A stretch of DNA of 64,000 nt from Terebella lapidaria (GCA_949152475.1 OX424561.1:30126481-30190480); one strand, 5' to 3'; shown: positions 1 through 12,248, numbered from the stretch's first letter. Made by a program: numbers and translations. Notes: a model not told the origin generated them from the sequence alone.

Positions 1-1860
1 TGTACAATATTAATTAGCAATCGTCAGTTTTATCGGCATGTGTAATACACCATGTTGAAGAGAAGAAGCTACCCTTACATATGAAACTCAAAAAATATGG
101 GGTCACCGTTAGAATTTTTGCACTAATTGGCATTTTTACTCGCCGGAATCTGACATGTAACAATTCAGAGTTAATAACGCAGAAGGCCTATTATCGCATT
201 TCTGTACAATATTAATTAGCAATCGTCAGTTTTATCGGCATGTGTAATACATCATGTTGAAGGAAAGAAGCTGACCTTTCATATGAAACAACAAAAATAT
301 GAGGTCTCCGTTAGAATTGTTGCGCTAATTGACATTTTTACTCGCCGGAATCTGACACATAACGATTCAGAGGAAATAAGCGGAGGAATATATCGCATTC
401 CTGTACAATACTACTAAACAATCGACAGTTTTATCGGCATGTGTAATACATCATGTTGAAGGGAAGAAGCTACCCTTGCATATGAAACCAAAAAAATATG
501 GGGTCACCGTTAGAATTGTTGCACTAATTGGCATTTTTACTCGCCGGAATCTGACATGTTACGATTTAGGGGAAATAAGCGTACCTATATATTGCATTTC
601 TGTACAATACTACTAAACAATCGTCAGTTTTATCGGCATGTGTAATACATCATGTTGAAGGATAGAAACTACCCTAACATATGAAACCCAAAAAAATATG
701 GTGTCACCGTTAGAATTGTTGCACTAATTTCTGATATTTTACTCGCCGGAATCTGACATGTTACGATTTAGGGGAAATAAAAGTATATCACAGTTCTGTA
801 CAATACTACTAAACAATCGTCAGTTTTATCGGAATGTGTAATACATCATATTGAAGGGAAGAAGCTACCCTTACATATAAAACAAAAAAAATATGGGGTC
901 ACCGTTAGAATTGTTGAACTAATTGGCATTTTTACTCGCCGGAATCTGACATGTTACGATTTTGGGGAAATAAACGTATATATCGCATTTCTGTACAATA
1001 TTATATAACGATCGTCAGTTTTATCGGCATGTGTAATACATCATGTTGAAGGGAAAAAGCTTCCCTTACATATGGAACCAAAAATTATGGGGTCACCGTT
1101 AGAATTGTTGCACTAATTTCCGACATTTTACTCGCCGGAATAGGACATGTTACGATATAGGGGAAATAAACGTATATATCGCATTTCTGTACAATACTAC
1201 TAAACATTCGTCAGTTGTATCGGCATGTGTAATACATCATGTTGAAGGAAAGAAATTGGCCTTACATATGAAACAAAAAAAATATGAGGTCTTCGTTAGA
1301 ATTGTTGCGCTAATTGGCATTTTAACTCGCCGGAATCTGACATGTTACGATTTAGGAGAAATAAACATACCTATATATTGCATTTCTGTACAATATTATA
1401 TGACAATCGTCAGTTTTATTGGCATGTGTAATACATCATGTTGAAGGAAAGAAGCTACCCTTACATATAAGACCAAAAAAAATTGGGTCACCGTTAGAAT
1501 TTGTACGCTAATTGGCAGTCATCGCACTTCTGTATACAGTATTACCTGGCGATTGTCAGTGTTATCCGCATGTGTAATATACCATTTTGAACGTAATCAG
1601 CTACTTTTACATATTAAACAAAAAATAGAAAAGAACGCTCACCGTTAAAACTGTTGTGCTAATTGTCAATTTTACTTACCGGAATTAACGATTTAGGAGA
1701 AATACAAGTATATCGCACTTCTGTACATGCAGTATTAGGCCTACCTAACAATCGTCAGTTTTATCGGCATGTGTATTAGGCCCTTACATCATTTTGAAGG
1801 TAAAAAGCTACCCTTACATATAAGACAAAAAAAAGTCGGGGTGACCGTTAGAATTTTTGC
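1..1860. repeat. ~197-bp tandem satellite, about nine units
   Basis: Units begin near 1, 201, 400, 599, 795, 990, 1186, 1385, 1529 and 1719, each opening with TCTGTACAATA. Every unit carries the same landmarks in order: TTTTATCGGCATGTGTAATA, CATGTTGAAGG, ACATATGAAAC, GGTCACCGTTAGAATT, TACTCGCCGGAAT. Units differ by scattered substitutions and small indels. The last two (from about 1529) are shortened and much more diverged, as expected at the edge of an array. The array runs off the left end of the window. The short ORF at 1256-1444 is array sequence and not a gene. Confidence 0.9.
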
Positions 1861-2947
1861 GATTTTATTGACAAATAATTGAGCGCCCCAGCGCTTAATC
1901 GAGCCATTACGATGTTATATAAATACAAAACTGTATATGTATATTGGTACAGCGGATTATTCTCCGATAGAGATACTACCCGAGGCGTCAACCGAGGGTG
2001 GTTATGTCTCACAAGGGGAATATTCCGCTGTGCCAATATGCACACAGGTATGTATTCATTTTACTATACCGAATATCTGTACTGATATAATGTCATTGAC
2101 GGAAAATCGATTGTCAATCTCTATAAGCAACATGTGAATAATACAACATCCTAAGGCTGTCGGTTAGTATATCAAAATTACCATCCGGTCAGTAGATCGT
2201 TTACTGTCTCGACATTGCGGGCGGCTCCAGCAGAGCAAATTATTTCATTGCAATTGACCTATCACAGAGCATGATTCTTTGTAGGAGGTATTAGTGATTG
2301 CATTTCACAATGCGAAGAGATAAGAACTCGCCTGAGTACAGAAGCATAGACGCCACAAAAATATTTTCCTCTTGCGTTATTTCGCGAATGCGTTTTCATC
2401 ATTGTGAATGTTAATCCGTGTGAAAACTCAGCATGTTAGTACCATATCGTGCCATCGTCTATTGTTTATGAACGATATCCTCAGAATAGTCAAAGAGAAA
2501 AGTCCACTCTATCCCCCGGCCCCAAGTTTAGTATTTCTTAAAGCCTGGACCCGTCCAGAATATTATCTGTATATCTTTTGTATATGTTCATGCAACATTA
2601 GCTGTACATATATTCAGATGTATATGTTCAGGTAATATTAGCTGTACATATATTCAGATACAGCTAATATACACTCTACAGAAAATCCGGCAGCTAATAT
2701 ACAATATAGAGATAAAACGGCAAGTAAAATATTAGCTGTACACGAAAAAAATGATATCTTCAGATATTAGTAGTTGAGAGAATTGTCTTTCACCGCGACT
2801 ATGTCTTTGAAAATGCTTTTTAAAAAAGTGAACTGATAATATGTAACACTTATATTTCTCTAGTAATAGCTATATAAGTATATGTACAGCTAATGATAAC
2901 ATTAGCTGTACAGTACAGCTAATATCGCTTTTAGTGGTATATATATA
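1861..2947. other. AT-rich intergenic DNA with TTAGCTGTAC repeats
   Basis: No convincing gene. From about 2575 to 2930 the sequence is built from scattered direct and inverted copies of ATTAGCTGTAC / GTACAGCTAAT, including the local palindrome AGCTGTACAGTACAGCT near 2907. The rest (1861-2570) shows nothing recognisable. Short ORFs on both strands here look random. Confidence 0.5.
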
Positions 2948-3098
2948 TTTATTACATGGACACGGAGTGTATTGATGCAGTTGAAGGTGATTTTGTCATT
3001 GTATATTCATAATATGAATCAGCAAATATACAGCACGCAATGCCAATATCCACTACAAGTGGGCCTACAACAACAAGAACTAGCCATGGAGGTGGAGA

Positions 3099-3126
3099 CT
3101 GTGCCGATATCCGGATATCGGCACAG
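3099..3126. repeat. 28-bp perfect palindrome, Crypton copy A
   Basis: CTGTGCCGATATCC followed by its exact reverse complement. A further partial repeat (GGTATCGGATATCGGCA) follows at once. It is subterminal in the element and matches the site in copy B. A recombinase binding or crossover site is a reasonable inference. Confidence 0.85.
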
Positions 3127-3273
3127 GTATCGGATATCGGCATGGGTAAGAAACTACAAAGTGTAGGATGAGCAATGCAGGATATCCGGATATTGGCACA
3201 GGTTGCATCAAAACGTCATGACGTTCTGTATCCATGGATTTCCTAACGACGGTCTGATGCCATGTAATAAATA

Positions 3274-3414
3274 GGTTACATGATGGGGTATCGGATATCG
3301 GCACATGTATGGACACTCGTTTGTTGGACATCAGCACTCGGCTAAAGCCTCGTGCCGATATCCACAAACTCTTGTCCATACATGTGCCGATATCCGATAC
3401 CCCATCATATAACC
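3274..3414. repeat. Terminal hairpin of Crypton copy A
   Basis: A long imperfect inverted repeat. The outer arms (3274-3315 and 3373-3414) pair almost fully, and the inner part (GTTTGTTGGACATCAGCAC against GTGCCGATATCCACAAAC) continues the pairing towards the centre. The arms contain the CCGATATC core found in the subterminal palindrome. Confidence 0.85.
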
Positions 3415-3445
<31 letters not shown>

Positions 3446-3585
3446 TTATTACATGGTCATGGAGTGTATTGATACAGTTGAAGGTGATTTTGCTGTTGTA
3501 TATTCATTATCGGAATAAGCTGATATATGCATGCAATGCTAATATCCACCACTACAGCTAATCAAGCAATATGCTGTAGTCAGCA

Positions 3586-3613
3586 CTGTGCCGATATCCG
3601 GATATCGGCACAG
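3586..3613. repeat. 28-bp perfect palindrome, Crypton copy B
   Basis: Same sequence and subterminal position as the palindrome at 3099-3126, again followed by a partial repeat ending CGGATATCGGCAC. Conservation between two otherwise diverged copies suggests a functional site. Confidence 0.85.
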
Positions 3614-3794
3614 GTACCGGATATCGGCACGGTTGAGAAACTACAAAGTGAAGGCAGGGCCAGGGTATCGGCACTGGCTGTGAGAAAACGTCATAACGTT
3701 CCTGAAGCGTAGCGACTATCTGTGTTTAGCCATAACGTTCAGTGACCATGAGCATCAGTTGCTGCTGCTGCTGCTGTGGGAAGGACGCATCATC

Positions 3795-5692
3795 ATGACT
3801 GATGCGGGACCTAGCATCTCAAGCAAAGGAGAACGTACCCTGAACTCTTTGTCTAACAGAATATTAGACATTGACAACATAATTGCTCGTCAGTGTGAAC
3901 CAAACAAACCACAACGCTTCAGCTTTCCGAGCCCAGAGGAAACAGAAAATTTTGTACAAAAGCAAAAGAACCCGAACACTGAAAAGAAAACAAGAAGCGA
4001 CATCAAGTTGATTAAAGAATTTTTGTCTAAACTAGATGAGACGCGCGAATTAGAAGAGATTCCAGCAAGGGAACTTGATGGACTGTTAGCACGATTTTAT
4101 ATTGGAGTGAGGAAACCTAATGGGGATGAATATGAGCCGGATTCCATCAAGGCTATGCAAGTGTCTATCAACCGGCATCTTAAAAACAAATCCTATCCAG
4201 AGAACATCTGCACGTCACCCCTCTTCCATCATTCGCGAGAGGTGATGCTAGCTAAGCGGAAGGATTTGAAGAGCAAGGGCCGCGGCAACAAACCCAATGT
4301 TGCAGAACCGTTTACGGTCGAAGAGATATGTCAGATGTATCAGAAAAACATTCTGGGAGCGGGTAGGTAGAAATGTGGATCATTTAGCTTAGGCCTACAT
4401 GTTTTTATTTTACAATAGACCTACTTACTACTTGTAAAAATACATTGTTATGTCTTTTGTGATTACATAGGGACAGGTCAGTCTTTGATAAACACTCTTT
4501 GGTTGAACAACTGCATCCATTTCGGCATGAGGTAAGCGTTGGAGAAAGCAAATGATATTATTACTTTTTTGTGTGGGTATACATGGCAAATTGTATATAC
4601 ATGTACAAGCAAATTAAATAACATTTTAACCTACATGACCCTGGAAAATATGGTAGGCCTATTGATGATACTGAATATCAATGTTCAGGGGGCGGAAAGA
4701 ACATCACGACATGAAATGGGGCGATGTCACACTGAAGACCTCACCGACCGGCACACCGTACTTGGAGTATAAAGAAAGACAAACGAAAACACGCACAGGA
4801 TCATCAAACCAGCAGCGGAGTTTTCAGCCGAAAATGTTTTCTGAGCCAGGTTACACAAACTATATAGTCATGAATATATTATTACATAAGTGTTGATCCA
4901 TATAATGTATATCCATATAATGTATATCTATAGGTATTACAGTTAAGGTATTACATTAACGTATTATGTAGCCTATATAGGTCTTCATCAATATTATTTA
5001 CAGGAAATCCTCATTGCCCTGTGCAAGTTCACCAAGAATATGCACGGCGACGGCCCCTCGAGATGATGGCAGCGGACTCGCCCTACTACCTGGCGATAAT
5101 CGCGTCTCCCTCCAGCGAAGTGTGGTTCGCGAGGTCCCCGATCGGGATCAACAAGCTGGGCTCACTTGCTAGCGAAATGAGCTCAAAGGCGGGACTGTCG
5201 GGCCGAAAAACCAACCATAGCGCTCGGAAGACAACGGTCACTACCCTGCTCCACCAGGACGTACCGCCAACCGTCATCCAACAGCTGACAGGTCATAAGA
5301 ACGTTCAATCGATAAACCAGTATGCATCTGCTTCAATTGATCAGCAGCAAAAGATGTCAGCTCTACTGACAAACGCCGTCACCCCAGCACCACCAAACAA
5401 CGACACGACTGGTCTCAATCCTGTAACACCGGTTCTGGCGGAAGAAATTCCCATGGACGACATCGACGACAAATATCTAATCCAGGTGCTGGAGGGATTA
5501 GAATGCGAGACCGCTATGACCACTGTCCCGGCTCAGCCATTTGCCGCGACAGCCATCACCACCCCGACTGGCAGTGACACAAGTACCACCACAACGCAAG
5601 CTGTCGCGATGTCTCACAAGCAGGTCAACATGCCAGCTTCCTGGTTTATGGGCGCTAAAATTCAAAATTTGGTCATTAACATTAACAAGTGA
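3795..5692 (+). CDS. Crypton-type tyrosine recombinase, 4 exons, apparently intact
   Basis: Predicted exons are 3795-4362, 4471-4531, 4689-4849 and 5004-5692. All three introns have GT...AG ends and the joined frame stays open for 492 residues. Tyrosine recombinases cut and rejoin DNA through a tyrosine-DNA intermediate, here presumably to excise and insert the element in the nucleus. The N-terminal half resembles the DUF3504-type domain found in Crypton-derived host proteins (key words NPNTEKKTRSD and LDGLLARFYIGVRKPNGDEY). The catalytic set is visible: Arg near residue 210-212 at the exon 2/3 junction, HSAR at 335-338, GHK with His361, and Tyr370. The C-terminal tail is Thr/Pro-rich and ends in a hydrophobic NINK-type segment. 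I chose the ATG at 3795 because an upstream ATG (3748) soon meets a stop and the frame upstream opens only with TTG repeats. Intact coding through three introns argues for recent activity or constraint. Expression is untested. Confidence 0.82.
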
Positions 5693-6072
5693 TTTCTTTA
5701 CTGTTGGTGAAAGACAATATGTACATAACGAAAATGTTGTCTGTACAAATGCATGTAAATTTGAGCGTCGATGTGTCATTGTCATCCATTTACAAGACAT
5801 TATTGTTATTTCTTATAGTTAATAAATTGTTTACAAAGCCCTTTTCTCGTATAATAGTATGTGTCACACGCAATGAATATATCAGTACTTAACAAAATAA
5901 TATTTTGGAAAGATTAATAATGCATCAAAGATCAGATTATAGGCATAACATAGACAAACCTAGTCAAACTATATGCAACGTTTCATTGATGAAATATTTG
6001 AAAATGACGAATATAATTCCCAATATGTTTCTTCATAAATGCATAACAAATTCTGAGACCATGTAATAAATA

Positions 6073-6213
6073 GGTTACATGATGGGGTATCGGATATCGG
6101 CACAGGTATGGACACTCGTTTGTTGCACATCGGCACTCGGCTAAAGCCTCGTGCCGATATCCACAAACTCGTGTCCATACCTGTGCCGATATCCGATACC
6201 CCATCATATAACC
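6073..6213. repeat. Terminal hairpin of Crypton copy B
   Basis: Nearly identical to the hairpin at 3274-3414, with outer arms ATGGGGTATCGGATATCGGC and its complement. It ends in AACCTCTATTTA and runs into (TA)n. Confidence 0.85.
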
Positions 6214-6220
<7 letters not shown>

Positions 6221-6267
<47 letters not shown>

Positions 6268-6362
6268 TTATTATTATTATTATTAAATAATTATTTAAAT
6301 ATTATTATTATTATTAAATATTTGTATTATTATCATAATTATTATTATTATTATTATTATTA
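6221..6362. repeat. (TA)n then (ATT)n microsatellites
   Basis: A (TA)n run to about 6263 is followed by interrupted ATT/TAAT repeats to 6362. It joins the Crypton end to the fold-back array and is mirrored by the AAT and AT tracts at 12150-12327. Confidence 0.95.
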
Positions 6363-6897
6363 TTGACACATTGGTAAATCCCAGGTTGAGGTATATGTGA
6401 TTCCATACACACATGGAAACATTGACAAAGTAGTACTGTCTGTCTGTATATAATTATGGTCATTGACACATTGACACATCGTCAGTGCAGGTATATGTAA
6501 CTACATACACACATAGACAGATTGACAAACTAGTAAATTCCACATATTAATAGTCAATGACAAATTGACTAAAGGTCAGTGGAGGTATATGTACTTTCAA
6601 TAGCCATACACATTGACAATCCGACAGTTTACCTAGATTTCATTCAAATTCACACAGACATTGACAAACTAGTATAGCCGATATGTTCATAGACACGTCG
6701 ACAAACAGTACAATCAATATTCGCCATGGTCATTGACATATGGACTCATTGACAAATCGCGGGTTGGTTACATGTGTTTCCAGGCACACATCGACAAACT
6801 AGTACAGTCAGTATGCATTATGGTCATTGACACATTGACAAATCGCCACTGGATGTATATGTCTTTCCATGCACATATATACACATCGACAAACTAA

Positions 6898-8325
6898 TAC
6901 AGTCAAAATGTATTATGGTCATTGACACATTGACACATTGCCACTGGAGTTATATGTCTTTCCATGCACAGATAGACACATTAACAAACTAGTAGAGTCA
7001 ATATGTATTATTGTCATTGACACATTGACACATTGACAAATCGCCACTGGAAGTATATATTTTCCCATGCATATATAGACACATCGACAAACCAGTAGAG
7101 TCAATATGTATTATGGTCATTGACACATTGACACATCGCCACGTCTTTCCATGCACATATAGACACATTGACAAACTAGTACAGTCAATTTGTATTATGG
7201 TCATTGACACATTGACACATCGCCACTGGAGGTATATGTCTTTCCATGCACAGATAGACACATCGACAAACTAGTACAGTCAATATGTATTATGGTCATT
7301 GACACATTGACACATCGCCACTGGAGGTATATGTCTTTCCATGCACAGATAGACACATCGACAAACTGGTACAGTCAATATGTATTATGGTCATTGACTC
7401 ATTGACACATTGACAAATCGCCACTGGAGGTATATGTCTTTCCATGCACATATAGACTCATCGACAAACTAGTAGAATCAATACGTATTATGGTCATTGA
7501 CACATTGACACATCGCCACTGGAGGTATATGTCTTCCCATGCACAGATAGACACATCGACAAACTAGTACAGTCAATATATATTATGGTCATTGACACAT
7601 TGACACATCGCCACGTTTTTTCATGCACATATAGACACATTGACAAACTAGTACAGTCAATTTGTATTATGGTCATTGATACATTGACAAATCGCCACTG
7701 GAGGTTTATATTTTTCCATACACGCACAGGCACATCAATAAACTAGTACAGTCAATATGTATTATGGTAATATGCAGGCATTGTTTTACAACAGCAATTG
7801 CCCGAGACGGTCGTCACCTTTCAATACTCTAATGTTTAATTGCTGATTTTAATATTTATGTCCCGCTTTTAATACTTAATGTGTCAATGTGTCAATGACC
7901 ATATACATATTGACTGTACTAGTTTGTCGATGTGTCTATATGTGCATGGAAAGACATATACCTCCAGTGGCGATGTGTCAATGTGTCAATGACCATAAAA
8001 CATATTGACTGTGCTAGTGTGTCGATGTGTCTATCTGTGCATGGAAAGACATATACCTCCAGTGGCGATGTGTCAATGTGTCAATGACCATAAAACATAT
8101 TGACTGTTCTAGTGTGTCGATGTGTTTATCTGTGCATGGAAAGACATATACTTCCAGTGGCGATTTGTCAATGTGTCAATGACCATAATACATATTGGCT
8201 GTGCTAGTTTGTCGATGTGTCTATATGTGCATTTAAAGACATATACCTCCATTGGCGATTTGTCAATGTGTCAATGACCATAATACATATTGACTGTACT
8301 AGTTTGTCGATGTTTCTTATATGCA
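6898..8325. repeat. 1428-bp segmental duplication, copy 1
   Basis: Sequence from about 6898 recurs with a constant offset of 1428 bp at 8326-9753. The block contains a forward array, a ~113-bp unique spacer and the start of the reverse array. Copies differ at only a few positions, for example CACTGGAGG against CACAGGAGG near 7226 and 8654. Confidence 0.88.
7767..7880. other. Unique spacer at centre of fold-back, copy 1
   Basis: The only non-repetitive stretch in the block, starting AATATGCAGGCATTG and containing CCCGAGACGGTCGTCACC. It lies where array orientation switches, in the loop position of the inverted repeat. No ORF or known motif. Confidence 0.7.
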
Positions 8326-9753
8326 TACAGTCAAAATGTATTATGGTCATTGACACATTGACACATTGCCACTGGAGTTATATGTCTTTCCATGCACAGA
8401 TAGACACATTAACAAACTAGTAGAGTCAATATGTATTATTGTCATTGACACATTGACACATTGACAAATCGCCACTGGAAGTATATATTTTCCCATGCAT
8501 ATATAGACACATCGACAAACCAGTAGAGTCAATATGTATTATGGTCATTGACACATTGACACATCGCCACGTCTTTCCATGCACATATAGACACATTGAC
8601 AAACTAGTACAGTCAATTTGTATTATGGTCATTGACACATTGACACATCGCCACAGGAGGTATATGTCTTTCCATGCACAGATAGACACATCGACAAACT
8701 AGTACAGTCAATATGTATTATGGTCATTGACACATTGACACATCGCCACTGGAGGTATATGTCTTTCCATGCACAGATAGACACATCGACAAACTGGTAC
8801 AGTCAATATGTATTATGGTCATTGACACATTGACACATTGACAAATCGCCACTGGAGGTATATGTCTTTCCATGCACATATAGACTCATCGACAAACTAG
8901 TAGAATCAATACGTATTATGGTCATTGACACATTGACACATCGCCACTGGAGGTATATGTCTTCCCATGCACAGATAGACACATCGACAAACTAGTACAG
9001 TCAATATGTATTATGGTCATTGACACATTGACACATCGCCACGTTTTTTCATGCACATATAGACACATTGACAAACTAGTACAGTCAATTTGTATTATGG
9101 TCATTGATACATTGACAAATCGCCACTGGAGGTTTATATTTTTCCATACACGCACAGGCACATCAATAAACTAGTACAGTCAATATGTATTATGGTAATA
9201 TGCAGGCATTGTTTTACAACAGCAATTGCCCGAGACGGTCGTCACCTTTCAATACTCTAATGTTTAATTGCTGATTTTAATATTTATGTCCCGCTTTTAA
9301 TACTTAATGTGTCAATGTGTCAATGACCATATACATATTGACTGTACTAGTTTGTCGATGTATCTATCTGTGCATGGAAAGACATATACCTCCAGTGGCG
9401 ATGTGTCAATGTGTCAATGACCATAAAACATATTGACTGTGCTAGTGTGTCGATGTGTCTATCTGTGCATGGAAAGACATATACCTCCAGTGGCGATGTG
9501 TCAATGTGTCAATGACCATAAAACATATTGACTGTTCTAGTGTGTCGATGTGTTTATCTGTGCATGGAAAGACATATACCTCCAGTGGCGATTTGTCAAT
9601 GTGTCAATGACCATAATACATATTGGCTGTGCTAGTTTGTCGATGTGTCTATATGTGCATTTAAAGACATATACCTCCATTGGCGATTTGTCAATGTGTC
9701 AATGACCATAATACATATTGACTGTACTAGTTTGTCGATGTGTCTATCTATGC
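8326..9753. repeat. 1428-bp segmental duplication, copy 2
   Basis: Second copy of 6898-8325. The join near 8315-8330 passes abruptly from reverse-orientation to forward-orientation units, which marks the duplication breakpoint. Confidence 0.88.
9195..9308. other. Unique spacer at centre of fold-back, copy 2
   Basis: Duplicate of 7767-7880 carried by the 1428-bp duplication. Confidence 0.7.
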
Positions 9754-11040
9754 ATGGCAAAGCATATACCCAGTGACGTTTTGTCAATGTGTCAATGACC
9801 ATAATACATATTGGCTGTGCTAGTTTGTCGATGTGTCTATATGTGCATGGAAAGACATATACCTCCATTGGCGATTTGTCAATGTGTCAATGACCATAAT
9901 ACATATTGACTGTACTAGTTTGTCGATGTGTCTATATATTCATGGAAAAGCATATACCCAGTGGCGTTTTGTCATTGTGTCAATGACCATAATACATATT
10001 GACTGTACTAGTTTGTCGATGTGTCTATATGTGCATGGAAAGACATATACCTCCATTGGCGATTTGTCAATGTGTCAATGACCATAATACATATTGACTG
10101 TACTAGTTTGTCGATGTGTCTATATATGCATGGAAAAGCATATACCCAGTGGCGTTTTGTCAATGTGTCAATGACCATAATACATATTGACTGTACTAGT
10201 TTGTCGATGTGTCTATATGTGCATGGAAAGACATATACCTCCATTGGCGATTTGTCAATGTGTCAATGACCATAATACATATTGACTGTACTAGTTTGTC
10301 GATGTGTCTATATATGCATGGAAAAGCATATACCCAGTGGCGTTTTGTCAATGTGTCAATGACCATAATACATATTGACTGTACTAGTTTGTCGATGTGT
10401 CTATATGTGCATGGGAAGACATATACCTCCATTGGCGATTTGCCAATGTGTCAATGACCATAATACATATTGACTGTACTAGTTTGTCGATGTGTCTTAT
10501 ATGCATCTAAAAGCATATACCCAGTGGCGTTTTGTCAATGTGTCAATGACCATAATACATATTGACTGTACCAGTTTGTCGATGTGTCTATATGTGCATG
10601 GAAAGACATATACCTCCATTGGCGATTTGTCAATGTGTCAATGACCATAATACATATTGGCTGTGCTAGTTTGTCGATGTGTCTATATGTGCATGGAAAG
10701 ACATATACCTCCATTGGCGATTTGTCAATGTGTCAATGACCATATTACATATTGACTGTACTAGTTTGTCGATGTGTCTATATATGCATGTCTATATTTC
10801 CATATATGCATGGAAAAGCATATACCCAGTGGCGTTTTGTCAATGTGTCAATGACCATGATACATATTGACTGTACTAGTTTGTCGATGTGTCTATATGT
10901 GCATGGAAAGACATATACCTCCATTGGCGATTTGTCAATGTGTCAATGACCATAATACATATTGACTCTACTAGTTTGTCGATGTGTCTTATATGCATGG
11001 AAAAGCATATACCCAGTGGCGTTTTGTCAATGTGTCAATG
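9754..11040. repeat. 188-bp higher-order repeat in the reverse array
   Basis: Two ~94-bp monomer types alternate. One has CATGGAAAGACATATACCTCC and ATTGGCGATTTG, the other CATGGAAAAGCATATACCC and AGTGGCGTTTTG. The pair repeats every 188 bp, clearest at 9833-10457. Because 188 is not a multiple of 3, apparent ORFs here stop quickly. Confidence 0.8.
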
Positions 11041-12149
11041 ACCATAAAACATATTGACTGTACTAATTTGTCGATGTGTCAATGTTTCGACAATATGTGC
11101 ATGGAAAGACATATACCTCCATTGGCGATTTGTCAATGTGTCAATGACCATAATACATATTGACTGTACTAGTTTGTCGATGTATATTTGTGCATGGAAA
11201 AAGATATACCTCCAGTGGCGATTTGTCAATGTGTCAATGACCAGAATACATATTGACTCTAATAATATTCCGATATGCCTATGTGTGCATGGAAAGAAAT
11301 ATAACTGCAGTGGCGATTTGTCAATGTATCAATAACCATAATACATATTGACTGTGCTAGTTTGTCGATGTGTCTATATGTGCATGGAAAGACATATATA
11401 CCTCCAGTGGCGATTTGTCAATGTGTCAATGACCATAATACATATTAACTGTACTAGTTTGTCGATGTGTCTATAAGTGCATGGAAAGACATATATACCT
11501 CCTGAGGCGATTTGTCAATGTGTCAATACCATAATACATATTGACTCTACTAGTTTGTCGATATGTCTATATGTGCATGGAAAGACATATATACCTGCAG
11601 TGGCGATTTGTCAATGTGTCAATGACCATAATACGTATTGACTCTACTAGTTTGTCGATGTGTCTATATGTGCATGGAAAGAAATATATACCTCCAGTGA
11701 CGATTTGTCAATGTGTCAATGTGTCAATGACCATAATACATATTGACTGTACTAGTTTGTCGATATGTCTATATGTGCATGGAAAGACATCTACCTCCAG
11801 TGGCGATTTGTCAATGTGTCAATGACCATAATACATATTGACTGTACTAGTTTGTCGATGTGTATATTTGTGCATGGAAAACGATATACCTCCAGTGGCG
11901 TTTCGTCAATGGGTCAATGACCAGAATACATATTGACTCTAATAATTTTCCGATATGCCTATGTGTGAATGGAAAGAAATATAACTGCAGTGGCGATCTG
12001 TCAATGTGTCAATAACCATAATACATACTGACTGTACTAATTTGTCGATTATATACAATAACTATATACAAACAGACAGTACTACTTTGTCAATGTTTCC
12101 ATATGTGTATGGAATCACATATACCTCAACCGGGGATTTACCAATGTGT

Positions 12150-12248
12150 CAATAATAATAATAATAATAATAATAATCATAATAATAATAATAATAATCA
12201 TAATAATAATCATACTAATAACATTTAATAATAATCATAATGATAATA

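Larger units (their letters stand above)
2948..3444 (+). mobile_element. Internally deleted Crypton-like element (copy A)
   Basis: The first ~290 bp (from TTTATTACATGG) align with the start of the full element at 3445, and the last ~170 bp (from CCATGTAATAAATAGG near 3260) align with that element's 3' hairpin region at 6059-6213. Everything between, including the whole recombinase gene, is missing, leaving a ~0.5-kb non-autonomous derivative. It lies directly upstream of the full element in the same orientation, with only a (TA)n tract at the junction. The sequence shows the deletion structure. That it moves in trans using the neighbouring recombinase is inference. Confidence 0.7.
3445..6222 (+). 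mobile_element. Full-length Crypton-like tyrosine-recombinase transposon (copy B)
   Basis: An element of about 2.8 kb bounded by (TA)n on both sides. It starts with TTTATTACATGG, carries a 28-bp perfect palindrome at 3586-3613, the four-exon recombinase gene (3795-5692), and ends with a ~141-nt hairpin (6073-6213) built from the same CCGATATC core. The 14-bp start TATTTATTACATGG recurs inverted at 6059-6072 just before the hairpin. Known Cryptons encode a tyrosine recombinase and usually lack terminal inverted repeats, so the palindromic ends are unusual. Exact ends are uncertain because both merge into TA repeats. The tract 5693-6058 is non-coding. Confidence 0.7.
6363..12155. mobile_element. 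Fold-back structure made of ~94-bp repeats in opposite orientations
   Basis: The left part (6363-7766) and 8326-9195 are tandem ~94-bp units reading GGTCATTGACACATTGACA ... TCGCCACTGGAGGTATATG ... GACAAACTAGTACAGTCAAT. Segments 7881-8325 and 9309-12155 hold the reverse complement of the same units. The outermost left unit (GACACATTGGTAAATCCC, TCCATACACACATGG) is matched inverted by the outermost right unit (12060-12155), so the whole block has inverted-repeat ends. Long terminal inverted repeats made of tandem short repeats are typical of fold-back elements such as Drosophila FB and sea urchin TU. No transposase is seen inside. The many ~60-90-aa ORFs here are repeat artefacts. Classing the block as a mobile element is inference, and it could be a rearranged satellite. 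Confidence 0.65.

Noticed and set aside
3080..3379. 99-aa minus-strand ORF in Crypton copy A, with a parallel at 5983-6207
   Set aside because: Translation of the hairpin and palindrome sequence. It recurs in both copies only because the hairpin does.
6919..11825. Many 60-94-aa ORFs on both strands with words such as MSICAWKDIYLHW
   Set aside because: They are translations of the ~94-bp array, shift frame every unit because 94 and 188 are not multiples of 3, and occur on both strands.
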